A stretch of DNA of 64,000 nucleotides from Turritopsis dohrnii (GCA_027922465.2 BQMF02000674.1:1-64000); one strand, 5' to 3'; shown: positions 1-10,670, counted from the stretch's first letter. Translations and numbers: made by a program. The notes: generated by a model from the sequence alone, not told the origin.

Positions 1-1065
1 CTGATGAATTTGCCTCAATTGTTTAGACGTACACCTTTTCCATAGCCTAAAATGTGACCCTTGACTTTTTTATGATTTCTTTTTTACAAAATAAAACTTT
101 AACTTTTGAATAAAATATCTTTTTTTAATTGTATGCAAAGGTCTTGCATACCTTGTTTGTGCAGCACAATTGCACAGCTGCACCTGGGCAGTGGTGGGGA
201 GATAATTTTTGGAAGCCATCTCAATATAAGATGTTGCAATCAACCAGTTTATGAAATCTCTCTTTCCTTGAGTGATACGATTTAATCTAGTAATTTTTAG
301 AAACAAGAATTTCATTTTTCAAAAGGAAAAGACTTCAAGTTGTTAAAATACTTATTCTGAGAATACAGCATCTGTTATGATGATGACTTCCAGGTTGAGA
401 AAACAGATTGTAATATTTTTCTTGTTGTTTTTATTCTAGTCAGGGTACTCAGATTCATGTTAACGCTCTGTAATGTTCATGTTTTTGAAAAGCTTTTTAA
501 ATCAGTGAATGATGGTACCCAAGCATTTATATATATAGATATTTATTATTTTATCGTTTTCATTGTGTTTTTCTAGTTCAATATTACTATAATTGTCAGT
601 GTAATGTGAATTCAGGTTATTTTCATACTGTGGTCAAAAAAATAAAACCGTAATCAGAAAATCTTAAATGACAATGGCGACATTACTTTTCATTATGGCT
701 GTGCATAATTTGGTGTGGCTGAACTGTAGCAAGTAGAACATGCAAGTTGTAAAATTGAATTTGGTTGATTGATCTGGATTCAAATTTCAAGTTATATGTA
801 CCAAAAGAAGGTAAATACTGTTTCTATTACAATTATCTATTTCAGGTCTTCCTGAGGGGAAAAAGTTAACACAAAGCCTTCTGTTCATATACAGTTTTTT
901 GTAAAAACATTAAGAAAAGTTTTAACAGGGCTAGATGTACTAAACAAATAGAATATAAATACATTATTGTTTATTTTCAGTGTCACTTAACTTAACTCGA
1001 CTGATCAGAGTTCATGATGACAGCAAGTGTTAAGCATTGACAAGGTAAGATTTTGATTCATGAAT
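1..1065. other. gene-free AT-rich stretch
   Basis: No coding region, RNA gene or named repeat is recognisable here. The short open frames are AT-rich and resemble no known domain. Sequence is ordinary AT-rich non-coding DNA. Confidence 0.5.
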
Positions 1066-1443
1066 TAGGAAATTAATTTTCGCGGGAACTAATTTTCGCG
1101 AGAACGAATTTTCGCAAAGAAGTCAAATTGATATATTTCGCGGGTTTCGCTAGTTTGCCATAAAACACAGTCCTAAATTGAGAAAAAAGGCAATTTTTGA
1201 CTCGGAGAAACTTCATTTTCGCCAGAATACACGGGTTTCAAAATTAAGCGTTCTGTAAATTATATATAGAATTTACCGAATGATTTTTTTCGAGTTAACA
1301 TCGAAAGTGAAATCAGTGCTAGTTTATTTCGCGAGTTTTGCAAACGCCCTCATTTTTAAAATTTCGCAGGAATTTTGTTTTGCGGTTTTTTCGAAAATTC
1401 ACGAAACTCGCGAAATTTAATTCCACGAAAATTAATTCCCTTA
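1066..1443. mobile_element. foldback MITE-like repeat rich in TTTTCGCG
   Basis: About 380 bases whose ends are imperfect inverted copies of each other. The left end reads AGGAAATTAATTTTCGCG and the complement of the right end reads AGGGAATTAATTTTCGTG, and the similarity runs inward for about 45 bases through further TTTTCGCG or AATTTCGCG units. The CG dinucleotides stand out against the AT-rich surroundings. No protein is encoded. I read it as a non-autonomous DNA transposon or foldback element; the superfamily cannot be named because no clear target-site duplication was found. Confidence 0.6.
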
Positions 1444-2269
1444 AGGTATATCAAATTAATAGATGTGGAGAATTATTGAAAATTGTTATTTTCTTTTCTC
1501 TTTTCAGAAGTTGAAATTTGCTGGTGCGATAAATCTTACCAAACCAAATTTGTTCATTCAGGTTGACCATTTCCTAAAAAACTCAAGAAATTATGTTAAA
1601 TTCCTGTTGCTGTTATATGACTGGATATGGTCAATTTGCTGCTTAACCTCGATTAAACGTCGCAAGACACTAACTTACATTTACAACGCTTTGAAATCAC
1701 TGGATGTCTTCGATTCTTTGCTTAACCTCAAACTTGACGTATATCGAACGCTTGAACTCTAACAAGCATCTGTAATTATTTCATGAAGTAAATCAAATCA
1801 AACTGGTTGTTACCCGCATACGAATTTATTTCGGTGGATGATAGACTAAAAGACCTTATGTTGTTACCTAGAACTACCTATAACTTTAGTTTTACAAAAA
1901 CAAACAAACAAACAAAAACAAAAGCTTTTTAATATGAAAAATTAAGTGTTGTAATCAGTTCATATTTTGTATTGAAGATTATGATTGCGCTTGAGATACA
2001 GTATAAATGTGAACTAAGTTTTCGTCCTTCGTTTTTCATAGATACATACCCTTTCATTTTCGTTTTCAGGGTACTATATCGTGCTTCTTTTTTCAACATA
2101 ATTCGAATTCCTTAAGTTGTTTTGGGACGTCAAACATCACTCAGACTTATTTCACAATTATGACATGTCCTGAAGTCTTCAAGCCATGCGGCTTCTTGTT
2201 ATTTTTTAAACCTTGTGTTTAAAAATGATGGTATTCGACAGAAACCGACAGTGCATTTTTTATATTTTA
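1444..2269. other. gene-free stretch
   Basis: An ATG-initiated open frame of 99 codons (1463-1762, plus strand) is present. It has no recognisable domain and no codon bias that would set it apart, so it is not called as a gene. Nothing else is seen before the helentron 5' end. Confidence 0.4.
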
Positions 2270-2275
2270 TTTATT

Positions 2276-2286
2276 ACGGTAGCAGC
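2276..2286 (+). repeat. helentron 5' subterminal inverted repeat
   Basis: ACGGTAGCAGC, exactly complementary to 10786-10796. The first six bases also pair with TACCGT at 2295-2300, giving a possible 5' hairpin. The same string and the same internal TACCGT occur at 14859. Confidence 0.85.
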
Positions 2287-2947
2287 GTAAGCGAATACCG
2301 TATTAAAACACCCTTGGACTCCTACTACTACTCCTACTACTACTATTACTCCGGCCGAAACGGCAGTTTTTAGCCTACGCTTTATGATTTATCTAAGTCA
2401 AGGCTAAGACCTTTTTTATCAAAAGATTTATTTTACTGACCAAATCAAACTATTAAAAAGTACTTTAATATTGTAAATAATTTTCTTAAAGCCCCTTTAA
2501 GAGTAATATTATTAAAGATGATATAGCTAAGTGATACCAAATTGGATGAAATCATAATTATCATTCAGTAAAAATATTATGTGAACTGGTCTGTATTTTC
2601 ATTTAATAAAGTAATATGCTTTGAGAAGACCCGGATGTAACGTTAGAACGAAGCTTTGGTTTCTTCATGAGGTCGTCTGTGGTTGTTTCAAAAAATAACG
2701 AAAGAAAACAATTTAATTCAGGTATCACCCTGTCGTTAACAAGTGTATTTAATCAATTTCTTGCCGTTTCCTTTTCAGGTACCGATTCTCTATCATACCC
2801 ACGTGTCACTGATAGGGTTTGCGGTGGCAGTCGACGTACTGCTTGGCCGACGAGCCACACTGAAAAATACTAAACATCACCAATATTATTGGTTTACAAT
2901 ATCATCAAAAATATTTTTTATTTTATTGACATTTTTTCAGTTTGAAT
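2287..2947 (+). promoter_or_regulatory. helentron 5' leader with trinucleotide tract and 3' splice sites
   Basis: This non-coding leader holds a CTA/CTC trinucleotide tract at about 2321-2352 and then AT-rich sequence. A strong polypyrimidine tract ending in CAG at 2938-2940 lies eight bases before the first ATG, and another CTTTTCAG occurs at 2772-2779. Both look like 3' splice sites, so the transposon transcript probably has a spliced 5' leader. The promoter itself is not identifiable. Confidence 0.5.
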
Positions 2948-5200
2948 ATGTCTGGCAATACCATAATACAGGGGTCTTTTCATCAGGGGCATGAAATGTT
3001 TGGTGAATCTGCTGGAAAACAATGCACGTGTTGTTCTTTATTGTCCATAGTGTTTACTCTAGTGAAAAGTCCAGGACATTGGACTGCCTATGATTTGGAT
3101 TTTATCGTTGAAAATGGAGATGAAATTTATAAATCTCTTCAAAAAGATGGATATTTAATGATAGCTGAGCTCCCTAAAACTTTGTCGTTACTCCATTCTA
3201 CAATTGACATTTGTTATGCAGAAGAAAAAGTTGGCTTTGTAAGTGGTACCAGTCGAACTGGTGTACTTTTTGATCAAAACATAATGTCAAATTTTGATGG
3301 ATTGCTGATTCTTATGAAAGAAATTTGTTTTAGTGTCATATGGACTAAAAAGGACTACTTTTTATTTGATTCTCATAGTAGAAACATTCATGGAAAGTCA
3401 TGTCCAAATGGATTTTCGAGTCTTTTCAAATTTAAAAACAGAACTAAATTAGAGTTATTCATTATCGAAAATTATTTACAAAATAGTGATAAGAATGTAC
3501 AATTTGAAATGCATTTCCTCACTGTATCTAAAGTTGATTCGACCTCTGATCTATATTTAAATTATCGTAAGATAAGAAAAGGTGTAGTTGAGAAAGAGAG
3601 TTGCCGCAAGCGTAAGTCCAGTGAATTAGAAAAACAGAAATGCCGTCTCCGCAATGCCTCTGAAATTTCAAAAGAAAAATGTCGTTTGCGTAATGCCACA
3701 GAAAGCTCAAAAGGAAAATGTCGTTTGCGTAATGCCACAGAAAGTTCAAAAGGAAAATGTCGATTGCGTAATGCCACAGAAAGTGCAAAAGAAAAATGTT
3801 GTTTGCGTAATGCTAGAGAAAATGCAAAAGAAAAATGTCGTCAACGCAAAGCCACAGAAACTTCCAAAGAAAGATGTCGTCAACGCAATGCCATGGAAAG
3901 TGCAAAAGAAAAATGTCGTAAGCGCAATGCCATGAAAAGTGCAAAAGAAAAATGTCGTAAGCGCAATGCTACAGAAAGTTCAAAAGTAAAATGTCGTAAG
4001 CGCAAAGCAACCAAATCTGCTAAAGAGAAAAGTTGTAAAAGAAGGCGAATTCTCAGGCAAAACTCTCAGCTGGTTGATCGAGTTGCAGCATTCAAAGCCT
4101 CAATAAGAGAAGGGCCATACTTTATATGTGTCATTTGCAATCGCTGTTTGTATAAAAAGACAGTTAAGAATTTTGATCCTAGCCTCTATGGAATGGAGTT
4201 CAATTACCTTTTTACCTTGGTTGAAAGTTTTGATAGAAATCAATACATTTGTGTAACATGTGACAAGTATATTAAGAAAAAGCAAGTTCCATGCCAGGCT
4301 GTGCGAAATAAGTTGGAACTGGATGAGATACCAACAGAAATTATGTGTCTCAATCACCTTGAAAAAATTCTAATAGCTAAGCGCATGTTGTTTAAGAAAA
4401 TTGTAGTAATACATGGTAAAGGAGAACAGCCTAAGATCAAAGGTGCCATTTGTAATGTACCTGTAAGTGCTGATGCAGTTAGTGATTGCCTTCCACATCC
4501 TGAAAACATGAATGGCATAATACCAGTTAAACTAAAGCGAAAGCTTTCATTCAAAGGCCATCTTCATTTTGAAGATGTTGATCCTGATCGTGTTAGAAAT
4601 GCATTACAGTACTTAAGAATTAGTAATCCTTTTTACTCTAATGTTTTAATTAGGATTGATAATATAACCAAAGAATTATTGTCACTAACAGATGCAGATG
4701 CAATTGTAGAACAAGATGAATTTCCTGTTAATGTTGAAGATTTGGAAGAGGAAAATCCCCTTGATAAAGACCGTGTTAATAGTGATGAGATGGTGGTAAT
4801 TCCTAATATTTATAGTGAGAATGAAAGTCTATTGAATATTGCACCAGGAGAAAATAAAACGCCGCAGTCATTTTTTAATGATGATTTTTGTGAAGAGCAA
4901 GCATTTCCGTATCTGTTCCCCAAGGGAAAATTTGGCTACAAGGTTGTTAGATCTACTCAATTATCTCCTGTCAAATATTTTAATCAGCGACTGCTTAATT
5001 ACACACAAAGATTTTCCTCAAATGCAGATTTCATATTTTTTGGGCATTATGTTGTGCAACAGACAAACCTTTATAATCAAATGAATATAGCTACAAGTAA
5101 AGTCAGTGGCACATTAAACGCTGGGCAGTTACAAAGAAACTATAGTGAGACTATTCGGTCAGTAATCTCAGAAGATAAAGGGTTTACATTCATGAAATAA
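2948..5200 (+). CDS. helentron RepHel, N-terminal part: protease-like, basic repeats, DUF6570, Rep start
   Basis: 750 codons from the first ATG, just after a 3' splice site; an earlier in-frame TTG is not needed. Residues 15-200 look like a cysteine-protease domain: Gln25-Cys26 in GKQC and Asp141-x-His143 in DSHSRN fit a Gln/Cys...Asp/His catalytic set like that of C76/deubiquitinase-type folds found at helitron N-termini. Residues 219-361 are a basic repeat with a cysteine every 13 residues. Residues 393-575 match DUF6570, with paired cysteines at 394/397/400 and 435/438. From about 628 the Helitron-like N-terminal region begins (FPYLFPKGKFGY). The frame stops at 5198 directly after FTFMK, where relatives read on into a GTPxYW motif. 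The missing continuation lies in another frame at 5197, so this is a single frameshift (one base lost, modulo three), not a natural end. Confidence 0.85.
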   Translation: MSGNTIIQGSFHQGHEMFGESAGKQCTCCSLLSIVFTLVKSPGHWTAYDLDFIVENGDEIYKSLQKDGYLMIAELPKTLSLLHSTIDICYAEEKVGFVSGTSRTGVLFDQNIMSNFDGLLILMKEICFSVIWTKKDYFLFDSHSRNIHGKSCPNGFSSLFKFKNRTKLELFIIENYLQNSDKNVQFEMHFLTVSKVDSTSDLYLNYRKIRKGVVEKESCRKRKSSELEKQKCRLRNASEISKEKCRLRNATESSKGKCRLRNATESSKGKCRLRNATESAKEKCCLRNARENAKEKCRQRKATETSKERCRQRNAMESAKEKCRKRNAMKSAKEKCRKRNATESSKVKCRKRKATKSAKEKSCKRRRILRQNSQLVDRVAAFKASIREGPYFICVICNRCLYKKTVKNFDPSLYGMEFNYLFTLVESFDRNQYICVTCDKYIKKKQVPCQAVRNKLELDEIPTEIMCLNHLEKILIAKRMLFKKIVVIHGKGEQPKIKGAICNVPVSADAVSDCLPHPENMNGIIPVKLKRKLSFKGHLHFEDVDPDRVRNALQYLRISNPFYSNVLIRIDNITKELLSLTDADAIVEQDEFPVNVEDLEEENPLDKDRVNSDEMVVIPNIYSENESLLNIAPGENKTPQSFFNDDFCEEQAFPYLFPKGKFGYKVVRSTQLSPVKYFNQRLLNYTQRFSSNADFIFFGHYVVQQTNLYNQMNIATSKVSGTLNAGQLQRNYSETIRSVISEDKGFTFMK
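3602..4030 (+). repeat. 39-base coding tandem repeat (13-residue basic Cys repeat)
   Basis: Eleven degenerate 39-base units encode a 13-residue motif of the type KCRLRNATESSKE. Cysteines fall at residues 219, 232, 245 and so on to 349 without a register slip. The motif is rich in Arg and Lys. Similar basic repeats are seen in other helitron proteins; DNA or RNA binding is a guess. Confidence 0.85.
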
Positions 5201-6813
5201 AAGGTACTCCTGCATACTGGAAGAATTTTTTATATGATGTGTTAGCAATGGTAAAACAGCTAGGTTTACCTACTTTTTTTGTCACTTTATCTTGCGCTGA
5301 CTTGAAATGGGATGAGTTGATATCAATTATCAACAAACTGAATTGTTTTGACCAACAAGAAGGGGAATTGAGTTATTTTGAAAAATGTAGAAGATTAAAT
5401 GCAAACCCAGTTCTTACTGCTAGGCATTTTCAGTTTAGAGTGGAGACCTTTTTTAAAGAAATTCTCCTAAATAAGAACAGTCCGCTAGGAAAAGTAGAGT
5501 TTTATGTCATTAAAGTAGAATTTCAATTTAGAGGCTCACCTCATGTACACTCCTTTGTGTGGACTAAGAACCCGCCCGTGCTTACGCTTGAAACTAAGGA
5601 AGCGTATTTAGAATTCATTGATTATATTGTAAGAGCTGACTTACCTGATCAGGAAAATGAGTCTAAATTGTTTGAACTTGTCAGTCAATATCAAATCCAC
5701 CGACACTCGACGTCGTGTAGAAAATATAAAAATGTTCCATGTCGATTTCATTATGGTCGGTTTTTTACCGACCGGACAGTTTGTGCTGTACCATTAGATA
5801 AAAGCTTGCCAGATACTGATAAAATGACAATCTTATCAGAACGAACAAAAATTTTGAAAAAAGTCAAAAGTTATATTGATGAATATTTAGACCCTCATAA
5901 AAACTCTTATCTAAGTGATGTAACAATCTCAGATACATTGACTTCACTTGACATCACAGAAGAAGAATATTACTGCGCTCTCTCGATTGCTCCTGGAGAG
6001 GACTTTGAGATTCACTTACGGCGACCACCCAACTCGTGCTTTGTTAACAATTACTTTGCAATGGGACTAGAAGCATGGGAAGCAAACATGGATATCCAAC
6101 CAGTTTTTAATTATTACAAGACCGTTTCCTACATGTGTTCTTATTTCTCGAAGGCTGAAACAGATTCATCTGTTGCAATGAAAAAGGCTGCAGAAGAAAG
6201 TGAAAATCTAAATTTCAAAGATAAGATGAAGAAATTAGCAATTGCATTTCTATCCCATAGACAATGTTCTTTACAGGAGGCAGTTTACCAGCTAATGCCT
6301 GAATTATGGTTGCGAAAAACCTTCCCATTAGTAACCTTTGCAAATTCTAATTTGCCAGAAAAAAGATACAGAATATGTAAATCAGAAGAAGAGCTCAGAG
6401 AACTACCAGAAGATAGCACTGATATTTTCAGACGTAACAATTTAGATCGTTACATGGAAAGACCAGATAAGGTTTTCAAGGGGGGAAAATATTGTGTTCT
6501 CGACACATTTTGTTTTGCTGAGTTTGTAGATCATTACGTATTAGACACAAAACCCAAGTTAGAGGAAAATGATTCCCAGCCAGAAGTACTCCTGGATGAT
6601 TCTTGCGAAGTATCATGTATTTACCCAAAATCAGTACCACTGATGTCATCAAAAGAAAAAATGAAATGTCGTAGTATCCGAAAAGTGGTAAGATATCATA
6701 CCCCAAATCGTGTTATCCAAGAACTGATGACTTTGCAGAACAAGAAAATGACGATGTTTCACTGGAAAATATGTCTGTTGAAGAGGAAGATGACAGTAAT
6801 CCTGATGAGATGA
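5197..6813 (+). pseudogene. helentron RepHel, middle part: HUH Rep endonuclease
   Basis: Continuation of the Rep domain in a shifted frame, starting IKGTPAYW and running through DVLAMVKQLG. The rolling-circle nuclease motifs are intact. The two-His metal site is PHVHS, with His102 and His104 counted from codon 5239. A Cys/His cluster follows (HRHSTSC, then CRFHYGRF). The catalytic tyrosine motif reads SYMCSYFSK, with Tyr298 and Tyr302 four apart as in two-tyrosine Helitron Reps. Rep nicks the element strand, stays joined through a tyrosine and starts rolling-circle transfer. The true reading frame is lost at about 6715-6726, after RYHTPNRVIQ; the last 25 or so codons to 6813 are out of frame. 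The usual hydrophobic linker between Rep and helicase appears to be missing, which suggests a deletion as well as a frameshift. Confidence 0.85.
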
Positions 6814-9017
6814 TAGATTTTCAGGTCCGAAATGAAAACCAACATCACAATCAGCTTCAAAGTAGCACTAGACTTGATGCAACAACTGATGATGAAATCA
6901 ATTACTTGATCTCGACTCTGAATAGTAAGCAGCGAGAAGTATTTAACCTTATCAATACATGGGCGAGGCGAAAAGTAGCAAGTAATTTTTCAAAGCAGAT
7001 TGACGCTATAGAACCTTTGCAAGTGTTTATAACTGGTGGAGCCGGGACTGGTAAATCACATTTAATCAAAACTGTGGCTGCAATGCTTACAAAAACTTTG
7101 AATTACCGTGCCTTGAATTTAGAAAAACCCCAACTTTTATTGCTTGCGCCAACAGGTGTTGCTGCTGTGAATATTGCCGGAAATACCATTCATTCTGCTC
7201 TTGGAATACCAGTCGACTGTAGGGGACTTCAGGTTTCAAAACTTTCTGATAAAAAGAGATGTTCATTAAGACTGAAGTTAGAGGAACTTAAGGTAATTAT
7301 CATAGATAAAATATCCATGGTATCTAATAAACTTCTATTACATATTCACCAAAGATTACTTGATATTTTTGGCTATTCAGGGAATTGCATGAAACCATTT
7401 GCAGGCTTGACAGTTATTGTTGTGGGAGATTTGTATCAGCTACCCCCTGTAATGCAGCGTCCTGTATTTGCTGATTATCATAATGAAATGTTTAACATAT
7501 ATCATTTGTGGAGAGTATTCAAAATGTGTGAGCTTACAGAAGTTATGCGCCAACGAGGGGACAACACTTTAATTGACCTTTTAAATAACGTTAGGGTAGG
7601 AAGAATAACTTTAGATGATGAAGAGCTTTTAAAGTCAAAATTTATTTCTAAGGAAAGTGACAATTACCCCAAAGAAGCCCTTCATATTTTTGCTGAAAAT
7701 GAACCTGCGAGACAACATAATTACATAATGTTGGAACAACTACATGGTTCTAACTTTATTATCCAAGCTGTAGACCAAGTTCCTAAGGGTGTTCCTAACC
7801 ATATATATGATAGAATACTGAACTTAAGCCAGAGTCAAACTAACGGTCTGTGTTTTGAACTCAAAGTCAAAGTTGGAGCAAGAGTTATGTTGACAACAAA
7901 CTTAGATGTTAGTGATAAATTGATCAATGGGCAAATTGGTACAATTGCACATATAAGAACGGAAAACAATTCAGTAAAAACAATTTACATCAAATTTGAT
8001 GACGAAAAAGCGGGCCATTTGAAAAAAAGTGCTGACTCTTTTGCAAGACAAGTTAATGCTGTTCCGATTGAGCGTGTATCAACAGACATAAAAACAAGTC
8101 CTAAAAAGGAAGCATCGCCAGTAATAAAACGAACACAATTTCCATTGACTCTCGCATGGGCATGTACAGTGCATAAGGTGCAAGGTTTAAGCTTAAACCA
8201 AGTTGTAATTAGCTTTGATTTGCTGAAACAAAAATCATTTAATCATGGACAAATCTATGTTGCCCTTAGTCGAGTTACTTCCCTTGAAGGACTATTTCTA
8301 ATCGGCGAATTTAAAACATCGGCAATATCGGCTGACCCTCGAACTAAAAATGAGTATGGGATATTAGGAGAGAATCAGAGCCTTGTAACTGAATCTTACA
8401 ACATAGATGATGATTCGTCGTCATTGATAGTATGTAATGTTAGATCACTCAAAAAACACCTTAATGGCATAAAGGCAGATGCACATTTTATGAAAAGTCA
8501 TGTCATGTTATTAACTGAAACTCAAATGAAGAATGATGATGAGGTTTTTTTAGAAGGATTTTCAGGAACATATAACAACAATTCTCACGTATATTCAAGT
8601 CTTGCTTGCCTTTTTGATAACAACTGTACAGTAACTGAAGAGTTTTGTTGTGATGGGATTTCTATATATCAAGTTGTTATCCATGCTGAGTGTTTTAGAA
8701 TTCTACTTTTATACAGAAAGAATGATACAGCCATGACAACGTTTCATGAACTTTTGCGATATCTCACCAACGCTAATGAGGTAGACATTATAACTGGGGA
8801 TTTCAATGTTAATCCAAACGACAGCTTAAGTGCTGTCTTAGAAGACTACAAGCAATTTGTCTCACAACCAACTCATATAGCTGGTTCTATTCTTGATCAC
8901 TTGTACATCAAAAAATCTTTCATGCAACGTTACGATATTTCAGTATATCTGCATCACATCTATTTTTCCGATCACGCCTCTATCAAGGTTTCACTGAAAG
9001 CCAATTTAAATCAATGA
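6771..9017 (+). CDS. helentron RepHel, C-terminal part: PIF1-type helicase plus AP-endonuclease-like domain
   Basis: 748 codons from ATG 6771; the same frame is open upstream to about 6726 (DDFAEQENDD), so the ATG is internal to the original protein. Helicase motifs in order: Walker A GGAGTGKSH (89-97), APTGVAA (126-132), Walker B region IIIDKISMVS (176-185), GDLYQLPP (219-226), EVMRQ (257-261), TVHKVQG (466-472) and VALSRV (497-502). The Walker B glutamate of the usual DEIS is Lys180, which should abolish ATP hydrolysis. From about 550 an endonuclease/exonuclease/phosphatase fold follows: Asn556, Glu583 in LTET, Asp677 and Asn679 in TGDFNVN, Asp709-His710 and Asp734-His735 in FSDH. That catalytic set looks complete. 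The fusion of a PIF1-type helicase to this nuclease identifies the element as a helentron, not a canonical Helitron. Confidence 0.9.
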   Translation: MSVEEEDDSNPDEMIDFQVRNENQHHNQLQSSTRLDATTDDEINYLISTLNSKQREVFNLINTWARRKVASNFSKQIDAIEPLQVFITGGAGTGKSHLIKTVAAMLTKTLNYRALNLEKPQLLLLAPTGVAAVNIAGNTIHSALGIPVDCRGLQVSKLSDKKRCSLRLKLEELKVIIIDKISMVSNKLLLHIHQRLLDIFGYSGNCMKPFAGLTVIVVGDLYQLPPVMQRPVFADYHNEMFNIYHLWRVFKMCELTEVMRQRGDNTLIDLLNNVRVGRITLDDEELLKSKFISKESDNYPKEALHIFAENEPARQHNYIMLEQLHGSNFIIQAVDQVPKGVPNHIYDRILNLSQSQTNGLCFELKVKVGARVMLTTNLDVSDKLINGQIGTIAHIRTENNSVKTIYIKFDDEKAGHLKKSADSFARQVNAVPIERVSTDIKTSPKKEASPVIKRTQFPLTLAWACTVHKVQGLSLNQVVISFDLLKQKSFNHGQIYVALSRVTSLEGLFLIGEFKTSAISADPRTKNEYGILGENQSLVTESYNIDDDSSSLIVCNVRSLKKHLNGIKADAHFMKSHVMLLTETQMKNDDEVFLEGFSGTYNNNSHVYSSLACLFDNNCTVTEEFCCDGISIYQVVIHAECFRILLLYRKNDTAMTTFHELLRYLTNANEVDIITGDFNVNPNDSLSAVLEDYKQFVSQPTHIAGSILDHLYIKKSFMQRYDISVYLHHIYFSDHASIKVSLKANLNQ

Positions 9018-9039
9018 CTCCATGTTAGTCATTTAATCA

Positions 9040-9059
9040 CCTTCCATCACAATGGAAGG
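9040..9059. other. perfect 8-bp hairpin after helicase stop codon
   Basis: CCTTCCAT and ATGGAAGG separated by CACA, starting 23 bases after the RepHel stop and followed by CTTTTT. It could be an RNA 3' stem-loop or a transposon structural element. The stem is exact; the function is unknown. Confidence 0.6.
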
Positions 9060-9104
9060 CTTTTTAGTTTTTTTCAGGAAAGGGGGAGGTAGAGGGGAAG
9101 CAGT

Positions 9105-9324
9105 AGGGGTTATGCTACGCTATGCTCTATCTTCAATTGATGATACTTATTTTTTCTTATTTATATTTACTGATTTTAGAATTGGTATTTGTTTGTACAG
9201 GTGTTTCTGTCTTAATATTTTTGTGGCTTTGTCATGTGTTTTCAAACTCTAATTTTTAGAAATCTGCAATCTTTATTCTCAAAACAACTATATGGAGCTT
9301 CAATTATGCTGTAGCATAACCCCT
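9105..9324. repeat. 14-bp inverted repeat pair
   Basis: AGGGGTTATGCTAC at 9105-9118 is exactly complementary to 9311-9324. The pair encloses about 190 bases with no recognisable content. It may mark a small MITE inserted in the helentron 3' region, or an internal structure of the helentron. Confidence 0.6.
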
Positions 9325-10670
9325 AGGCTATCTAACAGATTGGTATCCTTAGTTAATTATTGTTACAAGGTCACATCATATCGAAGAAGAGACTTAAGGG
9401 ATTAAATAGGGATATCAATCTGCTAGATGGACAAAATTTGAATAGAATTGAAATTATGAATTATTAAATTTAGTTATTTTAAAATGTTAATAGTAATTTA
9501 AGAATTATTTTGTGTTGTTTTTTTTTTTGCGTTTTTCGTTATTCTATGCTTCTCCAGTGTGCGCAAGATGCGTTTTAATCTCCTCACTTGTTAGCCATGA
9601 TATCATTCATCGCAAAGTTTTCAAATTTGTGTAGCTGTAAAAATTTTTTCATTATTTCATGTTGTACATATGCTCTATTATTTATATTCTTTCACTGTTA
9701 CTATTTTTTTAATTCCAAAACGTTGTGCAAAATGGTGATAATATTTATAAACATACGCACAAGAAGAGAATGTAGACCCGGTCACTTGAAGCTGTCACAT
9801 TACGATTCGAATCAATAAAATATAAATCAAGTCAATAATTAAACATATTGTTTGTGCTGCATTGTTCAAATTATCATATTGGAAGCAAAAGAACTTGTTG
9901 ATGCTGTCTTTTATCACCTTACTAAACAGCGAATATATCAGCAATGTACAGCATGGTTAGCAATTGATAAAACGCCTCAAAAACGCAATTCTGTGAGTCA
10001 TTTTTATACAGTTTTTAGTTGAAGTACAAATTTGTCCTTTATACATTAAATGTAAGGTTTTGAATATATCCTTTTAGGTTGATCAAATCAGCAGATCAAA
10101 ATGTACTTCCTGAATGAATACAAAACTTTGTATGCCACTCATGAAACGTATTCAACAAAATTAATTAGACTAATGTACGACATGATAACTTCCTGAAAAA
10201 TTGCGCAGTAGGAGCATAGTTTATTCACTTGCTGCTCATGGCAACTGTGTGAAAATCGTTCGGGGAAAGCCATAAACCTGAACCCCTGTTTACATTAAAT
10301 ATAAAAAATAAACAGGCAGATAAAGATAAACTGTGGCATCACAAGTATTGACGTTATGTGATATAAACATTTCATTGCCGCGACCGGTAAACATTCATGA
10401 ACGAAGAATACTGGACTATACTTACTGAGTGACAAAAAACTGTTTAAAGGTATTTCAATGTAATTCAATGTGCTCAATAATATATTGTATTTATTTGGAA
10501 AAATGCATTTCAAGTTATATTCGTATGTATAAACTTCAGTGTAAAATCAGTGTAATTATAATTTAGTAACATAAAAGATTTAAAACCTTGTACAACCAAA
10601 TGAACTTTCTTCACCTTTGACTTCCATTGTTGATATTTTATTTATTTGTATTGTGAGTTATTTGTGAACT

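Noticed and set aside
3528..3935. Alternative open frames across the helentron basic repeat on both strands
   Set aside because: They are out-of-frame readings of the 39-base repeat, whose period is a multiple of three and so keeps all frames open.
8378..9017. Endonuclease domain as sign of a LINE inserted after the helicase
   Set aside because: It is in the same open frame as the helicase, and no reverse transcriptase follows. Helicase-endonuclease fusion is known for helentrons.
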